A stretch of DNA of 64,000 nucleotides from the NCBI RefSeq assembly GCF_003287735.1, contig NZ_NSCM01000006.1, positions 1-64,000 on the forward strand. Reading direction: 5' to 3'. Below the pieces are notes generated by a model, which worked only from the letters and a program-made list of their open reading frames with translations, ran no database searches and was not told where the DNA came from. This stretch comes from Photorhabdus bodei. Its GTDB lineage: Bacteria; Pseudomonadota; Gammaproteobacteria; Enterobacterales; Enterobacteriaceae. The position numbers and the translations under genes were made by a program. Shown here piece after piece: positions 28,132 to 37,798 of this stretch (position 1 is the first letter of the stretch; each line of letters begins with the position of its first letter).

Positions 28132-29571
28132 ATGATTTCCTTGAAAAAATGGCGTTTATTTCCGCGCTCATTGCGCCAATTAGTTGTCATGGCCTTCTGG
28201 CTGGTGTTATTGCCGTTGTTGGTTCTGGCTTATCAGGCTTACCAGAGTCTTGATCAACTCAGTGAGCAAGCGGCTGATATAAATCGTACCACGCTAGCGG
28301 ATGCTCGCCGCAGTGAGGCTATGACAGGTATTGCGTTGGAGATGGAGCGCAGTTATCGCCAATATTGTGTGTTAGGGGATAAGACGCTGGAAAACCTCTA
28401 CCAAAGGCAGTATCAGCAATACTTTAAGATGCTGAAAGATCAGATGGCGATACTTGATGATCAACAGCATATTAAGACGCTTAACAGCTTATTATCGCAA
28501 TTGACAAAAATCAGTTGCTTCAATAGCGAACCTACCCAACCTGCCGCTCAATTACTTGAGCAATTCTCCAATGCTAATAGTCAAATGGTACAGGCTACCC
28601 GTGATATTATTTTCAGCCGGGGAGAACAGCTACAGAGAGATATTGCTGAAAAAGGACAATTTTTTGGCTGGCAGAGTCTTATTTTATTTCTACTGAGTGC
28701 GTTATTGGTCGCGTTATTTACTCGCATGATTATCGGGCCGGTTAAAGGGATTGAACGCATGATTAACCGATTGGGAGAAGGGCAATCATTAGGCGTTCGC
28801 ATAGATTCTTTTCAGGGGCCGCGAGAACTCCGCTCTTTGGCGCAGCGGATTATCTGGCTCAGTGAACGCTTGGCTTGGTTGGAATCACAGCGCCATGAGT
28901 TTTTACGTCATATTTCTCATGAACTGAAAACACCGCTGGCAAGTATGCGGGAAGGGACAGAATTACTGGCTGATGAAGTGGCAGGGCCGTTAACGGCTGA
29001 TCAGCAAGAAGTGGTTGCTATTCTTGATAACAGTAGTAAACATTTACAGCAATTGATCGAGCAATTACTGGATTATAACCGTAAATTGGCAGATGGCCCG
29101 ACGGAGCAACAACAGGTTTCTCTGCGGGAAATTGTTAATGAGGTAGTTTTATCACACAGTTTACCCGCAAGATCGAAAAATATTCAGACGGAAATCCAGC
29201 TTGATGCTGATATTTTATGGGCAGAGCCTACACTATTAATGCGGGTTATTGATAATCTCTACTCTAATGCGGTGCACTATGGTGCCGAATCCGGTAACAT
29301 CTGGGTTTCAAGTCGTCAGATTGGCAAATATGTTCAAATTAATGTTGCTAATACAGGTACGCCAATCCCTGAATCAGAACGCAGTATGATTTTTGAACCG
29401 TTCTATCAGGGAACGCTCCAGCGTAAAGGTGCAGTGAAAGGCAGTGGTCTTGGGCTAAGTATTGCGCAGGATTGTATTAAGCGTATGGAGGGCGAACTGA
29501 TATTGATTCAGAGCGAATTTGCTGACGTATGTTTTCGTATTAAATTGCCATTAGCTGCTGAGAATGAATAA
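28132..29571 (+). CDS. glrK: Sensor histidine kinase GlrK (QseE)
   Basis: GlrK is the membrane sensor that phosphorylates GlrR. The start at 28132 (MISLKKWRLFPRSLRQL) is chosen because it matches the usual N-terminus. The longer frame from 28021 runs into the glmY 3' region. The 479-residue protein has a first membrane helix (VVMAFWLVLLPLLVLAY), a periplasmic domain, a second helix (LILFLLSALLVALF), a HAMP region (GPVKGIERMINRLGEG), the H-box (FLRHISHELKTPLASMREG) and ATPase boxes N (DNLYSNAVHYG) and G (GSGLGLSI). It begins the operon glrK-qseG-glrR. Confidence 0.93.
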   Translation: MISLKKWRLFPRSLRQLVVMAFWLVLLPLLVLAYQAYQSLDQLSEQAADINRTTLADARRSEAMTGIALEMERSYRQYCVLGDKTLENLYQRQYQQYFKMLKDQMAILDDQQHIKTLNSLLSQLTKISCFNSEPTQPAAQLLEQFSNANSQMVQATRDIIFSRGEQLQRDIAEKGQFFGWQSLILFLLSALLVALFTRMIIGPVKGIERMINRLGEGQSLGVRIDSFQGPRELRSLAQRIIWLSERLAWLESQRHEFLRHISHELKTPLASMREGTELLADEVAGPLTADQQEVVAILDNSSKHLQQLIEQLLDYNRKLADGPTEQQQVSLREIVNEVVLSHSLPARSKNIQTEIQLDADILWAEPTLLMRVIDNLYSNAVHYGAESGNIWVSSRQIGKYVQINVANTGTPIPESERSMIFEPFYQGTLQRKGAVKGSGLGLSIAQDCIKRMEGELILIQSEFADVCFRIKLPLAAENE

Positions 29572-29574
29572 ATA

Positions 29575-30420
29575 ATGCATAACTGGTCTACTTACCGTTT
29601 TGTACGAAAGACGGATCGGCAGAATATTGCAGTACAACTTGGGAAAAACGTATTGGTTGCCAGATTGTTATTACCACGAGTTTCAGTTTGGGGTTTTAGC
29701 ATGATTCTGCTGATCTTCGTTGTTTTTTTATTGGCGGGTTGCGTTAAAAATCCGGTTAATAATAATTTAGCGACAGTGACTCAAATGGTAATACCAGAGC
29801 AACGGGTAACGGATTACCGTATTGCCGAGTGTGAGTTAATGTGGGATTTAGAGACGCCGCCATCGATTGAGAATGCGCTTTACTGGCTGCGACTGATGGA
29901 TTGTTCAGATCGCCTGACATCAGCGAAAGCACGTAATATGGCGAAATACACGCTTCCGGTTACTTGGGATATGGCTTTTAAACAAAGTATCTTACTTAAC
30001 AGTGCCGGGCCTACATTGTCTGAGCGTCGGAAGATGATTGAAAACTTCAACAAATACAGGTTGAAATTCCCAGATCCGTTGCGACCGTTATTACAGTTAT
30101 GGCGTGAGCAGCAGGTTCAGCAAATTGCAGTGGCTGAGGAGCGGGCAAAATTCCAAAAATTACAGGCAGATACGGATAATAAACTTGATCGTCTGCGTGA
30201 AAGTCGTGCACGGTTGGAATTTGAGCTACAGCAAACTTCTCGTAAACTGGAAAATCTGACAGATATTGAACGTCAGCTCTCTTCCCGTAAACAAAATCAG
30301 GGGAGTGCTGGCTCAGGCAATTTGGATAAACATGTTGAAACGCCAGAGACGACGGCATTACCTAACAAAAATAGTACGCCAAACAGTACCTCTGAATCAG
30401 ATAAAGGAGCAGCACCATGA
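29575..30420 (+). CDS. qseG: Outer-membrane lipoprotein QseG
   Basis: This lies between kinase and regulator genes as in other enterics. It is predicted to be a lipoprotein: a hydrophobic stretch ends in a lipobox (LLAGC). The acylated Cys is near residue 56, so the true start may be the internal ATG at 29701, which would leave a normal-length signal peptide. The mature part has conserved ALYWLRLMDCSDRL and RPLLQLWREQQ segments and a coiled coil ending TSRKLENLTDIERQLSSRK, then a disordered Ser/Asn/Pro tail. In E. coli QseG interacts with GlrK. The stop overlaps the glrR start (ATGA). Confidence 0.87.
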   Translation: MHNWSTYRFVRKTDRQNIAVQLGKNVLVARLLLPRVSVWGFSMILLIFVVFLLAGCVKNPVNNNLATVTQMVIPEQRVTDYRIAECELMWDLETPPSIENALYWLRLMDCSDRLTSAKARNMAKYTLPVTWDMAFKQSILLNSAGPTLSERRKMIENFNKYRLKFPDPLRPLLQLWREQQVQQIAVAEERAKFQKLQADTDNKLDRLRESRARLEFELQQTSRKLENLTDIERQLSSRKQNQGSAGSGNLDKHVETPETTALPNKNSTPNSTSESDKGAAP

Positions 30421-31754
30421 CAGCGCGTAAACCAGCCCATCTTCTTCTGGTTGATGATGATCCTGGTTTGTTGAAATTGTTGGGAATGCGTCTTACCAGT
30501 GAAGGCTTTCGTGTCACAACCGCAGAAAGTGGCGGTGAAGCGTTGAGATTGTTAACTAAAGAAAAAATCGATTTGGTGATCAGTGACCTGCGTATGGATG
30601 AAATGGATGGTATGGCACTGTTCGCTGAAATCCAGAAGCAACAACCGGGTATGCCAGTTATCATTCTGACGGCTCATGGCTCAATTCCAGAGGCAGTAGC
30701 GGCCACTCAACAGGGTGTCTTTAGTTTTCTGACTAAACCAGTTGATCGGGATGCGCTTTATAAAGCGATTGATGGCGCATTGGCGTTATCCACGCCTGCC
30801 AGTGATGAACAGTGGCGGGAGCAGATAGTTACCCGCAGTCCTGCTATGTTGCGCTTGTTGGAGCAGGCGCGAATGGTTGCCCAATCTGATGTCAGTGTAC
30901 TGATAAACGGTCAGAGTGGTACGGGGAAGGAAGTGCTAGCCCAGGCAATTCACCGCGCCAGTCCACGGGCGAAAAAGCCATTTATCGCGATTAACTGTGG
31001 TGCTTTGCCGGAACAACTCCTTGAGTCAGAACTGTTTGGTCATGCTAAAGGCGCATTTACCGGTGCGGTCAGCAGCCGTGAAGGGTTATTCCTTGCTGCA
31101 CAGGAGGGAACCCTGTTTCTTGATGAAATCGGTGATATGCCACTGGCTTTGCAGGTTAAATTATTGCGCGTATTGCAGGAACGTAAAATACGCCCGCTCG
31201 GAAGTAACCGTGATCTGGATATTGATGTACGGATTATCTCAGCGACTCACCGTGATTTACCGAAGGCTATGGCAAAAAATGAGTTTCGCGAGGATCTCTA
31301 TTACCGCCTAAATGTGGTGAACTTGAAAATTCCAGCTTTGAATGGCCGGGTTGAAGATATTCCTTTATTGGCGAATCATCTGTTGCGTGAATCAGCGAAG
31401 CGTCATAAACCTTTTGTCCGTAGTTTTTCAGTTGATGCGATGAAATGCCTGATGGCGGCAAGTTGGCCTGGCAATGTGCGTCAGCTTGTTAATGTGATCG
31501 AACAGTGTGTTGCGCTGACTACTGCGCCGGTTATTAGTGAAGCCTTGGTTATGCAGGCCCTGGAAGGGGAAAATACAGCGTTACCCACTTTTGTAGAAGC
31601 CAGAAATCAGTTTGAACTGAATTATCTGCGTAAATTACTGCAAATGACCAAAGGTAATGTGACTCATGCGGCGCGTATGGCGGGGCGTAACCGGACTGAA
31701 TTCTACAAATTACTGGCGCGCCATGAATTGGATGCGAATGATTTTAAAGAATAA
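30417..31754 (+). CDS. glrR: Sigma-54-dependent response regulator GlrR (QseF)
   Basis: An NtrC-type activator of 445 residues. The receiver domain has the phosphoacceptor Asp-57 (LVISDLRMDEMDG). The AAA+ domain has Walker A (GQSGTGKE), the sigma-54-contacting GAFTGA loop and Walker B (GTLFLDEIGD). A C-terminal Fis-type HTH domain (NVTHAARMAGRNRTEFYKLL) completes it. It activates the glmY sigma-54 promoter, whose three TGTC-N10-GACA boxes are visible at 27506-27619 in this window. Its start overlaps the qseG stop by four bases, implying translational coupling. Confidence 0.95.
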   Translation: MTARKPAHLLLVDDDPGLLKLLGMRLTSEGFRVTTAESGGEALRLLTKEKIDLVISDLRMDEMDGMALFAEIQKQQPGMPVIILTAHGSIPEAVAATQQGVFSFLTKPVDRDALYKAIDGALALSTPASDEQWREQIVTRSPAMLRLLEQARMVAQSDVSVLINGQSGTGKEVLAQAIHRASPRAKKPFIAINCGALPEQLLESELFGHAKGAFTGAVSSREGLFLAAQEGTLFLDEIGDMPLALQVKLLRVLQERKIRPLGSNRDLDIDVRIISATHRDLPKAMAKNEFREDLYYRLNVVNLKIPALNGRVEDIPLLANHLLRESAKRHKPFVRSFSVDAMKCLMAASWPGNVRQLVNVIEQCVALTTAPVISEALVMQALEGENTALPTFVEARNQFELNYLRKLLQMTKGNVTHAARMAGRNRTEFYKLLARHELDANDFKE

Positions 31755-31820
31755 CTTTTCTGCTGCTCAGGAAGTTTTTACACTGGCATAAAAATTGGTG
31801 GCTTGGGAGAGCCAAATTGT

Positions 31821-33443
31821 ATGAGCCGTACTCTTAATATTGCCCTTGCACAGCTTAATTGGATGATTGGTGACATTGAAGGCAACTGTGAACGTATGTT
31901 GCAGACAGTACAGGAACAACAGCACCAAGGTGCTGATTTGGTGATGTTTTCTGAACTGGCGATATCCGGTTATTCTCCAGAAGATCTCTTATTCCGGGCT
32001 GATTTTCATCAGCGTTGCCGTGAGCAATTAGCACGTTTACAGGCGTCCAGTTGCCAAACTGCTATTTTAGTTGGTCATCCTTGGGAGCAGGACGGGGAGA
32101 TTTACAACGCACTTTCCTTATTCTGGCAAGGGGAGATCTTGGCCCGTTATTTCAAGCAACGGTTACCCAATTATGGTGTTTTCGATGAGAAACGCTATTT
32201 TAAAGCGGGCAATCAAAGCTGTGTTGTGCCATTTAAGGGCTACAATCTTGGTTTATTGATTTGTGAAGATTTATGGTTTGATGAGCCGATTGATGCCTTG
32301 AAACAGGCCGGTGCAAACTTAATTCTTTCTATCAACGCTTCTCCATATAATCGTGAAAAACCTTATATTCGTTATGAACTGATTAGAGAACATTGCCAAC
32401 GTACAGATCTACCCATGATTTATCTTAATCAAGTTGGTGGTCAGGATGAGCTGATTTTCGATGGCTGTTCTAAAGTTTTTAATGCAAATGGTGAAGTGAC
32501 TCATCGGTTAGCCGCATTTAATGAACAGATCCAACAATGTCGTTTTAATGAATTAACGATTGAACCTATGGTTAATCCGGCACCTGAATTACCGCCATTG
32601 CAGCAGGTATATCAGGCATTAGTCCTTTCAGTGCATGATTACGTTCGCAAAAATGGCTTTCAAGGCGTGTTATTAGGCTTATCTGGGGGAATTGACTCTG
32701 GCTTAACGCTGGCAATCGCTGTTGATGCATTGGGCAAAGATCATGTTCAGGCTGTTATGATGCCATTCCGCTATACATCTGAAATGAGTATAGAAGATGC
32801 TAAAGAACAAGCTGAGATATTGGGTGTTGAGTTTAATGTGGTGTCGATCGAACCGATGTTTGATGCATTTATGGCACAATTTGAACCTCTGTTTGCGGGT
32901 ACGGCCAAAGATACCACCGAAGAGAATTTACAGGCGCGTTGCCGTGCCGTTATTCTGATGGCGATGTCTAATAAACGCCATCGTCTCGTGCTGACGACCA
33001 GTAATAAGAGTGAGTCAGCGGTGGGATATTCCACATTATATGGTGACATGGCGGGTGGTTTTAATGCGCTGAAAGATGTACCGAAAACATTGGTATTTGA
33101 ATTAGCAAAATATCGTAATACCGTTTCGCCGGCGATACCTCAAAGAGTGATTGATCGTCCGCCATCGGCAGAATTGGCGCCTGGGCAGCTTGATCAGGAC
33201 AGTTTACCGCCTTATGACATTCTGGATAATATTCTGGAAGGTTATGTGGAACAGGATAAATCGGTTGATGAGCTGGTGGCGGCGGGGTTTGATGAACAGA
33301 TTGTGCGTAAAGTTGTTCGTTTAATCGATATTAACGAATATAAACGTCGTCAGGCGCCAGTGGGGCCGCGTATTACGCCTCGCAATTTTGGTAAAGACAG
33401 ACGCTACCCGATTACCTCTGGTTTCGGCCGTAAAAACTGGTAA
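31821..33443 (+). CDS. nadE: Glutamine-dependent NAD+ synthetase
   Basis: Makes NAD from nicotinate adenine dinucleotide with ATP and glutamine nitrogen. Start ATG 31821 follows a ribosome-binding site (GGGAGAG). The earlier TTG at 31803 would overlap it. The 540-residue protein has two domains. An N-terminal nitrilase-type amidase has Glu in FSELAISGY, Lys in FKQRLPNYG and Cys in LLICEDLW. A C-terminal synthetase has the P-loop GLSGGIDSGLTLAIA and the SNKSESAVGYSTLYGD motif. E. coli NadE is a shorter ammonia-dependent enzyme of about 275 residues, so this is the two-domain form. It sits 15 bp upstream of glnB. Confidence 0.93.
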   Translation: MSRTLNIALAQLNWMIGDIEGNCERMLQTVQEQQHQGADLVMFSELAISGYSPEDLLFRADFHQRCREQLARLQASSCQTAILVGHPWEQDGEIYNALSLFWQGEILARYFKQRLPNYGVFDEKRYFKAGNQSCVVPFKGYNLGLLICEDLWFDEPIDALKQAGANLILSINASPYNREKPYIRYELIREHCQRTDLPMIYLNQVGGQDELIFDGCSKVFNANGEVTHRLAAFNEQIQQCRFNELTIEPMVNPAPELPPLQQVYQALVLSVHDYVRKNGFQGVLLGLSGGIDSGLTLAIAVDALGKDHVQAVMMPFRYTSEMSIEDAKEQAEILGVEFNVVSIEPMFDAFMAQFEPLFAGTAKDTTEENLQARCRAVILMAMSNKRHRLVLTTSNKSESAVGYSTLYGDMAGGFNALKDVPKTLVFELAKYRNTVSPAIPQRVIDRPPSAELAPGQLDQDSLPPYDILDNILEGYVEQDKSVDELVAAGFDEQIVRKVVRLIDINEYKRRQAPVGPRITPRNFGKDRRYPITSGFGRKNW

Positions 33444-33797
<354 letters not shown>

Positions 33798-33872
33798 CTT
33801 AATTTAAATTTTTTTTGGGTGGTGACAGGTAGATATAAGGCGTCACTCTCAATAAAAGTAGCCGGAATTCTT

Positions 33873-33896
33873 CGATGACCGTTTAGACGGTCATCG
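33873..33896 (+). terminator. Hairpin after glnB
   Basis: CGATGACCGT-TTAG-ACGGTCATCG is a 10-bp perfect stem with a four-base loop. There is no real T tract after it, so it may be a weak terminator or RNA-stability element. Confidence 0.5.
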
Positions 33897-33946
33897 ATAA
33901 TAGATACATTCATTTATAATCTTATATACTCAATCAAGGCGATGAA

Positions 33947-34237
33947 CTACCTTACAAGTAAAGGTTCTATCACATATCCATTTTCTGTAACTCGATTTTC
34001 TCCGACAATAATCTTAGTGTCAGGTAAAATGAAATATGAATATATGATTTTAAGTCTTCTGACTGACATGATATAACCACGCCAATCGTCGACAACCCAA
34101 GAATCTCTATAACCTCCAGAAACTATAGTAAAATAATCGTCGGACACTTTGAATTGTGCTTGATCAGTGCTCCAGTAGTTAATTGCAACTTCAATCGTGT
34201 CACATTTCGTATTGTTGGTAACGTGAATCATGCCCAT
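33947..34237 (-). CDS. Small beta-rich protein, tandem duplicate A (96 aa)
   Basis: Starts MGMIHVTNNTK with a good ribosome-binding site (AAGGGAG, 7 bp before ATG). Predicted to be mostly beta strands (DTIEVAINYWSTD, DWRGYIMSVRRLKIIYSYFILPDTKIIVGE) with many aromatic residues and no signal peptide, Cys or membrane segment. It is about 75% identical by eye to its neighbour at 34330-34620. I do not recognise the family. Location in an accessory region next to a T6SS island suggests a horizontally acquired function, but nothing in the sequence fixes what it is. Confidence 0.7.
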   Translation of the reverse strand: MGMIHVTNNTKCDTIEVAINYWSTDQAQFKVSDDYFTIVSGGYRDSWVVDDWRGYIMSVRRLKIIYSYFILPDTKIIVGENRVTENGYVIEPLLVR

Positions 34238-34329
34238 ATTACAACTCCCTTACTATTTCAATCTGATTTCATTAAGATTGGACTTTATTAGGATGCCGTT
34301 TCGGACTAACAACATTAAATATAAATGAA

Positions 34330-34620
34330 CTAGCTTACAAATAAAGGTTTTATCACATACTCATTTTCTGTAACTCGATTTTCTCCGACAATAATCTTGG
34401 TGTCAGGTAAAATGAAATATGAAAATGTAATTCCTAGCCTTTTGACTGACATGATATAACCGCGCCAATCGTCAACAAACCAGGAAGCCCTAAAATATCC
34501 AGGACTGATATTAAAATAATCGTCGGACACTGTGAATCTTGCGTAATCAGTACTCCAGTAGTTAATCGCAACTTCAATCGTATCATTTTTCATATTGTTG
34601 GTAACGTGAATAATGCCCAT
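34330..34620 (-). CDS. Small beta-rich protein, tandem duplicate B (96 aa)
   Basis: A paralogue of 33947-34237. The start at 34620 (MGIIHVTNN) is preferred over the in-frame ATG at 34635 because GAGGGG lies 7 bp before it and the length then equals the sister gene. The two copies also share about 60 bp of upstream sequence (GGGCAT/CTAACAACATTAA-type words), so the duplication covered leader and gene. Differences cluster in the middle third (TIVSGGYRDSWVV versus NISPGYFRASWFV). Confidence 0.7.
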   Translation of the reverse strand: MGIIHVTNNMKNDTIEVAINYWSTDYARFTVSDDYFNISPGYFRASWFVDDWRGYIMSVKRLGITFSYFILPDTKIIVGENRVTENEYVIKPLFVS

Positions 34621-34635
34621 ATTACAACCCCTCAC

Positions 34636-34971
34636 TATTTCAATCTGATTTTATTAAGATTAGACTTATTAGGATGTTGTTTTGGACTAACAACATTAAG
34701 TATAGATGAGGAATTCTTATCTAATTTAACATTCTTTATCGTTTTTATTTCATAAAATAACTGATCACTATAATTAATGTTTGGAATGAATTATCAAAAC
34801 AGTTTTTAATTTAAACTATCGGATGATTTATTACGGTTTGAAACTAGTTAAATCTTCTCAAACCGTAAATAGTGGTAAATAAGAATTGCGGGAAAACCTC
34901 TTGCCTGCTGAAAATATGTTGGATCATCTTTGCCTTGGCTTTCTGGACAGGTTATCATAAATATCATTACT
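34636..34971. other. AT-rich spacer without a recognisable gene
   Basis: Holds the promoter/leader of the small duplicated genes at its left end. Otherwise I see no open frame, repeat or site that I can support. Confidence 0.4.
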
Positions 34972-35101
34972 ATAAATTAAATACTGTTTCTATTCACTTC
35001 ACTTTATTAGTTATTATCACCGCATAACATTTCTAATATTAAATTGAAAATTTAAATCACCTTATGTGGGCCAAACATTCATAGTGAATAAATTGTTTAT
35101 C
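34972..35101. repeat. Left direct repeat: copy of the hmp 3' end
   Basis: About 130 bp matching 48968-49087, which cover the last codons of hmp and the sequence just after them. The best conserved part is 35046-35101 (AAAATTTAAATCACC, TTATGTGGGCCAAA, CATTCATAGTGAATAAATTG). This copy has lost one A in the CCAAAA run and carries an extra 11 bp or so further left. It therefore cannot encode the Hmp C-terminus intact. With the right copy it brackets the vgrG island. Confidence 0.85.
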
Positions 35102-35104
35102 ATT

Positions 35105-35140
35105 ACTTCTGTCCTCTGTCCTCTGTCCTCTGCCTTCTGC
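35105..35140. repeat. Short tandem repeat (7-bp unit) upstream of vgrG
   Basis: Roughly four to five head-to-tail copies of CTCTGTC with edge variants (TTCTGTC, CTCTGCC, TTCTGC). It lies immediately right of the hmp-derived repeat and 130-160 bp upstream of the vgrG start. Such microsatellites can change copy number by slippage. Confidence 0.75.
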
Positions 35141-35267
35141 TATTTCATCATATTTTCTTATGAACTCATTGCATGATTGATTAAAAAACATCATAATTGC
35201 TTATTTTGTGATCATTTCGTTTAGGGATATATTGTGAGCTGACGATTCAACAGAGGTAATCATCGTT

Positions 35268-37298
35268 ATGGTTAATAATTTTGATGTAGAACGAACAGGG
35301 CTGGTTTTTACTCTTACGGTTGGTAATCTTCCTGTGAAAACTTTTGCTGTGGTTGATTTTATGCTGGATGAAGCGTTGTCAACGCTATTCAGTTTGCACG
35401 TCACACTGACTTGTATCAAGCCGGACATTGATTTTGCGGAAGTTCTGGATAAATACGCCACATTGACCGTTTATCGTGACGGACAACCTGAGCGTTATAT
35501 CACCGGGATTGTGACTCATTTTGTGCAGGAAACCGCGAACCGTTATCGTAGTGGTTATTCCTTGACTCTCCATCCTTCCTTGTGGCGTGCCGGATTGCGG
35601 GTTAACTCCCGTATTTTTCAGCATCAATCCGTCACCGATATTATTGATAGGCTATTGAAAGAAAATGGCGTTCGTCAATTCTCTTGTTGCTTGCGTTATG
35701 AACATCCCGTACGGGAGTTCTGTGTTCAGTACGATGAGAGTGATTTGGCTTTTTTACAGCGTCTGTTAGCTGATGAAGGGATCTTTTATTACTATTACTT
35801 TAATCAGGATAAGGGTGAGCCGACAATGGTTTTTGTCGACTCTTACGCTGAGAATGGCTCTCTTACACTGCCCTACAACCCAGAACTTGACGCCACAGGC
35901 AGCCAGTGTTGCGTCAGCCGGTTTCGTTGGGAAGAAAAAGTGGGCATCGCTGAAGTTTCGGTGAGAGATTACACATTTAAACATCCCCGGTGGTTTGCTG
36001 ATTTTCAATTCCACGAAAATTACAGGTACATCGGCAATCAGCGTTCGGATTTACCTAGTTACTATTACTATGACTTTCCCGGACGTTATAAAGATAAGAA
36101 TGGGCAGCGGATAAGTCAGTACCGGCTGGAGGCGTTGCGTAATGATGTTTTGCTCGGTAATGGGCATAGTGATAGTTTTGCTCTCTTACCGGGCAGGTGG
36201 TTTAAGCTTACCGATCATCCGAAAGAAAAATTTAATACTTCGTGGCAAATAATCCAAATTACTCACCAAGGCCATCAGCCTCAAGCGGATGAATCTCGTT
36301 TTGGCGGCAGAGGGACGACTTTGACGAACCATTTCACCTTTGGTAGCCCCAACCGGGTATGGCGTCCTTCGCCTTATCCCAAGCCACGTATTGATGGCTT
36401 GCAAATTGCCACAGTGGTGGGGCCGGAGGGAGAAGAAATATTTTGTGATGAATATGGACGAGTACGGGTGCAATTTGACTGGGACCGGTATGGCGAACTT
36501 AATGATCAGAGTTCTTGCTGGATAAGAGTTAGCCAATCTTGGGCTGGACACTGTTGGGGGATGATGACCATTCCGCGTGTTGGTCAGGAAGTCTTGGTTG
36601 ATTTTCTGCATGGTGATCCTGACCAGCCGATTATTATTGGTCGTACCTATAATGCCATTAATCTCCCACCGAACCGTTTGCCGATGGCAAAAACGCAGAT
36701 GGTAATCCGATCAAAAACCCATAAAGGGGAAGGGTTTAATGAACTGCGTTTTGATGATGATAAAGGCGGTGAGGAAATCTATATTCATGCTCAGAAGAAC
36801 ATGAAAACGGAGATTTTAAACGATGAAATGGTCAATATTGCACATAATCAGACTCATCATATTAGACATGACGCCCATTTACGTGTTGATAATGAATATC
36901 GTGTTCTGGCGCAGCATGATATTTCCGTTTCAACCGGACAAAAACTTCATATTAAAGCTGACGATGCGTTGTTGGTACAAAGTGGAAATGAAATTCACCT
37001 CAGTTCCGGGGCGAAGATAGTCATTGATGCTGGAAGTGAGCTCACCTTACAGGCTGCGGGGCATTTTATTAAAATTGACGTCGGCGGCATCAGCAGTAGT
37101 GCCGGGATCAATTTTGCCAGTGGAACACCGGGTACAGGTTCGGGGTGGGGAGGAAAACTGCCGGATATGCTGGATAAATTGGAACAGGTCAGTGCTGAAA
37201 TATCCACTCCCGTTGCTCAAGAACTACTTAAAGAAATTTGTCTCAGTTGTTTGATGAAAGCTGAACTTGAAGAAGCAATAACCGTTATTCGGGGGTAA
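35268..37298 (+). CDS. vgrG: Type VI secretion spike protein VgrG
   Basis: A 676-residue VgrG. The gp27-like N-terminal half contains LTVGNLPVKTFAV and the conserved YDESDLAFLQRLLADEGIFYYY. The gp5-like OB domain follows (EYGRVRVQFDWDRYG...SCWIRVSQSWAG.CWG...PRVGQEVLVDFLHGDPDQPIIIGRTYN), then a beta-helix needle (SGNEIHLSSGAKIVIDAGSELTLQAAG). The last 80 residues form a helical extension of the kind that docks cargo, not a recognised enzymatic domain. It is the first gene of the island. The adaptor gene starts two bases after its stop. No sheath, tube or membrane-complex genes are here, so the apparatus must be encoded elsewhere. Confidence 0.95.
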   Translation: MVNNFDVERTGLVFTLTVGNLPVKTFAVVDFMLDEALSTLFSLHVTLTCIKPDIDFAEVLDKYATLTVYRDGQPERYITGIVTHFVQETANRYRSGYSLTLHPSLWRAGLRVNSRIFQHQSVTDIIDRLLKENGVRQFSCCLRYEHPVREFCVQYDESDLAFLQRLLADEGIFYYYYFNQDKGEPTMVFVDSYAENGSLTLPYNPELDATGSQCCVSRFRWEEKVGIAEVSVRDYTFKHPRWFADFQFHENYRYIGNQRSDLPSYYYYDFPGRYKDKNGQRISQYRLEALRNDVLLGNGHSDSFALLPGRWFKLTDHPKEKFNTSWQIIQITHQGHQPQADESRFGGRGTTLTNHFTFGSPNRVWRPSPYPKPRIDGLQIATVVGPEGEEIFCDEYGRVRVQFDWDRYGELNDQSSCWIRVSQSWAGHCWGMMTIPRVGQEVLVDFLHGDPDQPIIIGRTYNAINLPPNRLPMAKTQMVIRSKTHKGEGFNELRFDDDKGGEEIYIHAQKNMKTEILNDEMVNIAHNQTHHIRHDAHLRVDNEYRVLAQHDISVSTGQKLHIKADDALLVQSGNEIHLSSGAKIVIDAGSELTLQAAGHFIKIDVGGISSSAGINFASGTPGTGSGWGGKLPDMLDKLEQVSAEISTPVAQELLKEICLSCLMKAELEEAITVIRG

Positions 37299-37300
37299 TT

Positions 37301-37798
37301 ATGACACTTGAATTAAGCGAAAAATTGGTTAATTACCAGAAAAAACATCCCGGCATTCGGCTTTACGCATTGGTGAATGGTTTGCAGTATAAACGCTGTT
37401 TTGGTGAGGAGATTAATTATATCGTGGGTGTCAACAACCCACTATTCCGGCACTATCCAGATTCAAAACTTGCGTTTGCAGGCCCGTGGCTATTTGATAT
37501 GGAATATGCACGTCAATGGCAAGAAAAATTATCAACACTTGAAGAAACGTATCCGGCAGTATCATGGTTATTAACCTCTCTGTCATTAGATAAGCTGACT
37601 CGCCACCTTGTACCATATTTAAATATTCAACTGCCGACAAAACAGATTGCGCTTCTACGTTTTTATGATCCTCGTATTTTGCATCGCATCAGTGACATTT
37701 TTAGCCATGAGCAATTGTCCGCATTCACGTATGATATTAATAAATGGGTTTATCAACACAATGCCACTTATTATTCGGTATCAGGAGCTCCATTATGA
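37301..37798 (+). CDS. DUF4123 effector-loading adaptor
   Basis: A 165-residue protein with the hallmarks of DUF4123 (Tap/TEC) chaperones, which load effectors onto VgrG. An N-terminal strand motif reads RLYALVNGLQY. The central part has a GPWLFDM...W..KLSTLEE motif with a SWLLTSLSLDKLTRHL helix. The strongly conserved ALLRFYDPRILHRI segment is near residue 120. It lies two bases after vgrG and overlaps the following gene by four bases (ATGA), so translation is coupled. By context it serves the first toxin of the array, and possibly all of them since their N-termini are nearly identical. Confidence 0.88.
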   Translation: MTLELSEKLVNYQKKHPGIRLYALVNGLQYKRCFGEEINYIVGVNNPLFRHYPDSKLAFAGPWLFDMEYARQWQEKLSTLEETYPAVSWLLTSLSLDKLTRHLVPYLNIQLPTKQIALLRFYDPRILHRISDIFSHEQLSAFTYDINKWVYQHNATYYSVSGAPL

